DNA from: Metopolophium dirhodum
Taxonomy: Eukaryota; Arthropoda; Insecta; Hemiptera; Aphididae
DNA: 64,000 nt
Reading direction: 5' to 3'
NCBI RefSeq assembly: GCF_019925205.1
Contig: NC_083566.1
Location: forward strand, 14,942,001 to 15,006,000
Shown piece after piece: positions 58,201 through 64,000 of this stretch. Both the position numbers and the translations under genes were made by a program. A model generated the notes under the pieces. That model was given only the letters and a program-made list of their open reading frames with translations. It was not told the DNA's origin and did not search any database. Positions within the stretch are counted from its first letter, which is position 1. Each line of letters starts with the position of its first letter.

Positions 58201-60545
58201 ATAGTTTTGAAACCTTGTGTTTAAACATAAACTTTTATGATAAATAATATTTGAACTTTTATTTTGCATAAAATGTGTAAAATGTCCATTTTTAAATCAG
58301 ATGTGCGCTTACCTTGAGCTGGAGGAATTGAAAGAGGAGTTACCCTTTGTTTTTGTTGTTCTAGCGAACGTTTTTGGTTTTCTATACTCTAAAATAATCG
58401 AATTCCCAATAAAAAATGACTTATGAAAGAAAGGTTGAATATAATATTATACAAATAATTAATATAAATATACATGTAAATATAAATATATACATACAAA
58501 AAGTATTCATGTATAGGCATTAAAAAATTTAATTTAATATGGTCATGTTGAACTAATTTAGGATAAAAAAAAATAAAATTCTCATACATCCAACGAATAG
58601 TTTTGCAAATACTTTTAACAAAAGCTAAAACGCATTTTTTAAATGTTTCGATGGTTTAATGTCAACTAAGAATTGGATTGTTAATTTATTATCCCTACAT
58701 CAGTGACTTTTTAAGCACTTAATGTTTAAAGTGAACCAGGTATAAGTCTTTATAAGATATTGTCTTTTTAATAATTATTGTATTACCTGAATCTGATTGT
58801 TACAATGTGCTAGAAATGATTGATGTTGGCTACGGTAATTTTGTAATGTATTGTTCATAATCATATTGAGTTGATTGACAGCATCCCTATACTTTTCTAA
58901 TAGGTTGCTTTTATATTCTGCCATTGATCTATCAGGATTTTTCAATCGCTCCATTATAGTTTCAGGGAAATAATGATTTTTTGTTTCCCACAAAGATAGC
59001 AGCTATTAATTTCAAAACCAAATTTAAATAATATTTAAAATTATCAAATTATGTGATAATAGGTATTAATCTTACTTTGCTTAGTTTAGATTTTTGATCT
59101 TCATTTGCCCTCATCATTGCTGAACAAAACATTGGTACAATGATCGATTCAAGCGAAGTTTTCAGTATCTTTTCTGACTTACGAATACTAAAGAGAACAG
59201 TTAAAAAAAGAAATTGTAAGTATTTATTATTAATCATAATAACTACTAAGAATTAATCATCTTACCAATGATGAACGGTGTCGTTTACTAAATATATTAA
59301 ATGCAACTGTTTTGAAAATTCTGCATTCAGGTCCATCACTCTGTACCAAAGAACAGTATTTATAGTATATAAATATATTATTGATAACAGGTTAATAATA
59401 ATGGTATATTAATATGTCACTCACTCCATAAGTAAATATTGGGTGATTACATCAACTTTTCGTTCACTAGCTGTTTGTTTCATAATCCATGATTTACCAT
59501 TAGCTATTGCATCTTTAGTACATCCTTTAATAATTGGTTCAAGCACAGATGACAACTCAACTAGTGATAAATCATTAGCTGCGGCTTCAGAATTAATATA
59601 TTCTCGCTGTTCAGATAGTATTTTATCTTCAGTAGCCACTTGTTGCTGCTGGGCCAATATCTATTAACATCGATTAATACTGAAATATTACTCAAGAATC
59701 TTTTATTTTATTTCTTACCATTAGTTGTGAGTTAAAATTTTTCTCTGCCTGAGCAATTTGTTGTTGCAGATTGGCTTGTTGAGCATTCAGGGATTCTGTG
59801 GTAACTACTGATGACTGACAATCATTTGTTTGGTTTAAATTTAACCATTGCGTTGCTGCGGCTGCCATGTTCAATTGCTGTGTACTAACTGAATTATTTG
59901 CAACTGCGGCTTGAGCTATTTCTCTGACACTGTTCTGATTTAATACTAAATAATTTCATAAAACAATTAGTTTAAAACTTTAGAGTACAAAATAATGACA
60001 GTTCTAAATTGATGAATAGGGTTAACAAAACACTATAACTTTAATTATAGTAATAAAATCCACAAAGATGACACCTTAATAATGAATTACTAGCTATAAC
60101 ACAATAACAAATGAAATGTAAACAAACGTCATTTAAAAACAGTGTCTCTTTTTGTGTTTGGGTATTGACTTTTAAAATTCAAAAAGAAAAAAAATAGATT
60201 GGACAAACTGCTTGTGTCAATAGTGCCTACAACTAGTAATAGCTTGTCGGGGAGTCTTCAAACACCACTCACTCGATTGTTCCGTGGAGACTTTACGCAA
60301 GTAGTAGTCAAAATGACGACCACCGAACAGAAATTCAAACTTTGGGTTATCCTTCTGTTTGGTTTTGGTCATCTGTTCAAAGTCGGGTCCGTTGCGTGCG
60401 ACAAACACTGCCAACTTGTCGATGATCGTGCGCAATTCGTGATCTACGGAAATAATAAAACGACAAAAAATGAAACAGCGTCGCCCTGATTTCAAATATC
60501 GCCATCTGACGAGATTTTACCTTCCGGAGGTTGAGGTACGTCCAT
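55213..60545 (-). CDS. CHERP: CHERP, SURP/CID/G-patch splicing-associated protein
   Basis: Fifteen coding exons in continuous phase: 60545-60521, 60443-60273, 59945-59719, 59660-59425, 59340-59266, 59187-59076, 59002-58787, 58388-58313, 56866-56621, 56557-56400, 56299-56166, 56107-55934, 55869-55702, 55631-55493, 55353-55213; about 765 aa (human about 916). Order of domains: SURP at 10-60 (ELRTIIDKLAVFVARNGPDF, FLFGG), Gln-rich coil, CID-type domain at about 165-310 (EPIIKGCTKDAI, LHLIYLVNDTVHHC), Pro/Gln-rich middle, PYYELPAGLMVPLVKLED, Arg/Ser block at about 617-670, G-patch (KGHQLLKKMGWGGAGLG), conserved tail VGISLNDPYENFRKNK. The family acts in nuclear U2 snRNP-linked splicing. The first name concerned ER calcium. 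The acceptor at 56557 has a poor pyrimidine tract and the donor at 55933 (AAG|GTTGGA) is weak, but both keep phase and homology. Confidence 0.93.
57162..57179 (-). CDS. Possible 18-nt CHERP microexon
   Basis: Between the exons at 58313 and 56866 lies TTTAG|ATTATTCTTCAGAAAATG|GTATTT on the minus strand. It is 18 nt long, so inclusion keeps the frame and adds DYSSEN. The upstream polypyrimidine context is acceptable. Alternative splicing would explain it, but short AG...GT pairs occur by chance. Confidence 0.3.
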
Positions 60546-61291
60546 TATTGGCGAGCTGACCGAAAATCGTCACGCAAGTGGTGGCGCGTTAAGAAGAATC
60601 AACAAAAAACGAAGCGGCGATTTCGCATCGTCGATTGCGTGGTTCTAATGCGAGTACCTCCTTCGTCGTAGTCGACAGTGAGAAATTCTCGTCTATAGTT
60701 CGATTACTCGATTCACCCACTTCGCCGCTCGGAAGTCGGAACTCCAGACCAGTGTATATTTTCTATGCTCCAGACCGGCAGACTCTATAGTCTATACTCT
60801 ATACTCTTTAGTCGGGGACGCTGTTTGTTTACAAAATTAATTTTCATGGGATTGGGGAAGCGTTTCCCCCTACCACCTATACGGCTTTAACATCCAAGAA
60901 CATAAATGACGGGAATCGCTGTCGGGAATCGCGATAAATATTGCGGATCACAGCGTAGCCAACCGCCGGTTATCGGTAAGTGGTATGGTTTCAGTGTTAG
61001 TAACCAAGGCGCGTCCCATCCACGACCACGACTCACGAGGCGCGTTCTGGTGATAACAGATCGACGCGATGTTTACATTACTTTTTCTGTTTCTTTTGAC
61101 TTTCGTCTTTCGTCGAACTACTTCAAGTTTCGACTTCCCTTCAGAATTTCGTCACCGGGAGGACTTCGCACTACGCAGCCACAAAGTCTGCGATAGGTAT
61201 CAATTCTCCGATCCCCTTTTCAACGTCCAAGAAAGGTAAGTATCTCAAAAACTGTCCACCGCCGTACCCTGATTGCCGCGTTTTGTTTTAG
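60546..61291. promoter_or_regulatory. Bidirectional CHERP/eIF3g promoter with eIF3g non-coding exon
   Basis: The two start codons face away from each other 746 bp apart, and the whole interval is CpG-richer than its flanks. A consensus donor, GAAAG|GTAAGT, at 61235/61236 and an acceptor ending at 61291, one base before the eIF3g ATG, define a 5' non-coding exon and a 56-bp intron. Short frames in the interval (60906-61196) have no recognisable product. Confidence 0.65.
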
Positions 61292-62199
61292 ATGAAAGAC
61301 TTGATTAAAGTAAGTTGGGCCGACGAGGTCGAGGACCACTTGGAGAAAACGACGCTGCCGCAGTCAAAGACCGAGCAGGTAGGTAATAACCGGATAATAA
61401 CAGAATACCGGTGGAACAAAGACGACAAGAAGGAAAAGGTGGTCCGCACCTACAAGATCGAAAAACGGCTGGTGTCCAAATCGATAGCAGAACGGAAGAC
61501 GTGGCCCAAATTCGGTGACTCGCGCAACGATAAGGCTGGACCAAATATCGCGACGACCATACCCGCTGAAGAGATACAGATGCAGTTCTTGTCTGGCAAG
61601 GACGGAGACAAAGCAGAAGAGAACCCATTGGACAAGCTCAAGAATGTAAACATGAACATCAAGTGTCGTACCTGCGGCGGCGAACATTGGTCTTTCTCGT
61701 GTCATCTTAAGGGCACCGGGTTAGTTGTTGAGGACAAAAAATTAGTGCAAGAAAAGGTGTCCGAACCGGAAAAGAATACCGGAACCAACAGGTTAGATGA
61801 TTTGGATTTGTCCATTGTAATTTTGTTATCTATTGTCTTAACATTCTACTGTTGTTTAGGCCTTACATCCCACCTTCGGCCCGAGAAGGAGCTACAAATA
61901 CCGCTGGAAAACGAGATCCATACGCCCGTGGTTACGACGAGGTACCAGCTATTCGTATTGAGAATCTTTCAGAGAGCACGTCAGAAGCAGATTTGAGTGA
62001 ACTGGTCAATAAGTTTGGGCAGATTGCTCGAATTTTCTTGGCTTCTAACAAGGTTACAGGCGCATGTAAAGGCTATGCATTTGTGAATTTCAAATCTAGA
62101 ATAGATGCTGAACGAGCCATCAAGGGCTTACATGGTTATGGATATGATCATTTAATATTGAATGTTGGTTGGTCAACTAATAACTATAAAGCTGCGTAA
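61292..62199 (+). CDS. eIF3g: Eukaryotic translation initiation factor 3 subunit G
   Basis: Two coding exons, 61292-61791 and 61860-62199 (GT-AG intron of 68 bp), give 279 aa (human 320). Residues 5-15 hold the conserved SWADEVE. The N-terminal half has ITEYRWNKDDKKEKVVRTYK and WPKFGDS. A zinc-binding CxxCxxxHxxxxC sits at CRTCGGEHWSFSC (about 129-141). The C-terminal RRM has RNP2 IRIENL and RNP1 KGYAFVNF, ending in YDHLILNVGWS. eIF3g is a peripheral eIF3 subunit that aids 43S scanning. Reading on past 61791 meets a stop at 61994, which confirms the intron. The ATG is one base after the splice acceptor, so the start depends on that junction being used. Confidence 0.95.
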
Positions 62200-62324
62200 A
62201 ATTTAAATAAATGTAATCAATGGATTTTCAAAATATTTAATTGTTGTATAATATTATAATAATAATTTAAGAAATCCTGTCAGTTATTTTGTTGTTGTTT
62301 GACCACAAATTATATACTTTTCAC

Positions 62325-62330
62325 AATAAA
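62325..62330 (+). terminator. eIF3g polyadenylation signal
   Basis: AATAAA 126 bp after the stop codon. An earlier AATAAA at about 62206 is probably too close to the stop. Confidence 0.5.
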
Positions 62331-64000
62331 TTATTATTTGTCTACAATTTACAACAAAATATATACTGGCAATTACAATTTTATGTTTGATATTTTACCA
62401 TATATTTTTTTCGGCATCAATAAAATAATAAAACATTAGCAAATCTCTTCGCTCATATTCTAATTCTAAATATTTGAATATTTAATTTTATTCATGCCTA
62501 CTATGTTGTGCCAAACTTATAATTTTCCTGACTGTATCATACATTTTACCTACGTGGCTACAATAATAATTGTTTAAAATTATTTTAATAAACAGTGGTT
62601 ATTTTTTATCAGTAGGGATTTAATAACCATCTTTAAAGCACTTCAAAACTTATAAATAGACTGTCAAGTATAGTAACTGAAGTAAAAAATAAATCAGGGA
62701 ACCAACTCTGCTGTATGGGTAGTAAGTGAAATTTACCCTATAATGGATATATTAAATCATTGTAAACAATAAAATAATCAATTTTTTAGAGGGGATGTTC
62801 TATCAAATGATATTGGTAAGTTTATTTTATTATTTTATATTTGTATTGAATTTATAGTAATTAATTGTACTATATTTTGTAGTAAGGCGGGATGAGTTAA
62901 TTTTTATGTTCAATGAAAACATTGGGCTTATCATATTAGTTCTAAGGATATTTTATTATTATATATTTATATTACTATTTAGCATTGAAATATACTGTAA
63001 TACGGTAGCCGGTAGGTTAACTAATTGTATTCAAAAACTAATGGCATAATATAATATATAAAAATTACTAAAATATTACTGGCTGTATTAGCTAGAACCG
63101 TGTGAAGTATAAATAGCTTAAAATTAATCTTAATATTTTGAATATTTTAGTGTGAATAGCAAATAATAATATAAGCAATAACCAAGTATCAAATCCCTAA
63201 AAACAATGGTTTTTCAAATTAAAACAAACTAACAAAAATAGTTATTTTTTGATTAAATATCCAATTGCATCAAAATTTAATATAAAACATGCATTTGTAC
63301 TTATGAGATTTTAGATAACTAAGAAAAAATTTTAAGGAACCTAGTATTAAATAGTGAATAGAAAAATAGAAAACACTATACATTTTAACTTCAATATAAT
63401 TTGAAAATTTTCATGATATTGACAAATGTTAAAATTAAAATTTCAAACATTTATAAAAGAAAATTGTGTCTGCATTTTTAAATTGTTATGAGAACAACTT
63501 AAGAGAGATCTTGTATCAAATTTTTAAGCATTTCGACCATCTAAAAAACTTTTATCAACACTTTAAAACAAATATTTAGAAAATGATCAATAAATCTAGT
63601 TCGCTTTATAGACGTCATTGAAACGACTACTAATTTACTCTAAATTCCTAGTACCATAGTTGTGCTCTTGCTGCCCCAGAATAGTTCAATTCAATTTGTA
63701 GGGGCTGATCAGGTTCAACTTTTCAAGATGGGACACGTATAATACTGTAACACATCGCTAAAATAAATTACTAACAGCCCTAAATTATTGTTAGTAATAA
63801 TTAATATTGTTTTTAGTAAGGAACATTTATAGAAATTAAGATGACGTGTTGAATTATTTTAAACGTCTTATGCAACAATTGCTAATATATATAATGTTGA
63901 TTATTATTTTGAATTCAGTTATAGTTTGTTGTTAATAAATAATTTTGTTTACAAATTCTATTGCAATAGGACTTCATAATGTCTGTATGAACCAAATAAA
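62331..64000. other. A+T-rich intergenic DNA with an old repeat R relic
   Basis: No gene seen. Around 63410-63560 the order GACAAATGTTAAAATT, CATTTATAAAAGAAAATTGT, GAACAACTTAAGAGAGATCT, TGTATCAAATTTTTAAGCAT resembles a reverse, strongly diverged copy of family R (compare 47815-47930). Confidence 0.4.

Noticed and set aside
61792..61996. Read-through form of eIF3g ending at 61996
   Set aside because: The tail after 61791 is hydrophobic and unrelated to the family. Splicing to 61860 restores the conserved RRM.

Overview
The window is animal nuclear DNA. It is strongly A+T-rich with small CpG-richer islands at promoters, and its genes have many short exons and GT-AG introns. The gene products are insect-like and the transposon load is heavy. 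Frequent TAGGTACCTA-type words, abundant small hAT-type elements and the general texture suggest an aphid or close hemipteran relative. That assignment is inference, because no species marker was tested.

Four protein-coding genes can be reconstructed end to end by joining exons by hand, with reading phase checked across every junction. (1) Lrrc59 (31786-33124, +), an ER leucine-rich-repeat membrane protein, 310 aa. (2) AASS / LKR-SDH (38295-49934, -), the bifunctional lysine-degrading enzyme, 18 coding exons, about 933 aa, with one GC-AG intron and a 1.7 kb transposon in an intron. (3) CHERP (55213-60545, -), a SURP, CID, RS and G-patch splicing factor, 15 coding exons plus a possible 18-nt microexon, about 765 aa. 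(4) eIF3g (61292-62199, +), head to head with CHERP across a shared promoter of about 750 bp. A fifth gene is seen only as a 55-nt first coding exon (2232-2286, -) below a CpG-rich leader at 2.3-3.1 kb.

The left half (3-30 kb) has no complete gene and is an accessory landscape. It holds nested hAT-type elements with 8-bp target duplications (3552-4732 with 3979-4443 inside). It also has a three-unit 147-bp repeat (6.3-6.7 kb) and a 6.3 kb satellite (8356-14675) with a clear higher-order structure. Next comes a long inverted repeat (15625-20370) that carries further insertions, then four diverged copies of an exon-like module (21.5-27.9 kb), one of them split by a tRNA-derived SINE (26753-27042). 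The right half holds the genes, with copies of one large A+T-rich repeat family scattered between and inside them.

The genes are housekeeping functions (ER membrane, lysine catabolism, splicing, translation initiation) and do not form a pathway. I found no CRISPR array, no virus and no operon-like system. The most unusual content is the satellite with its change of higher-order pattern, the exon-like module array, and several transposon insertions that can be read to the base.
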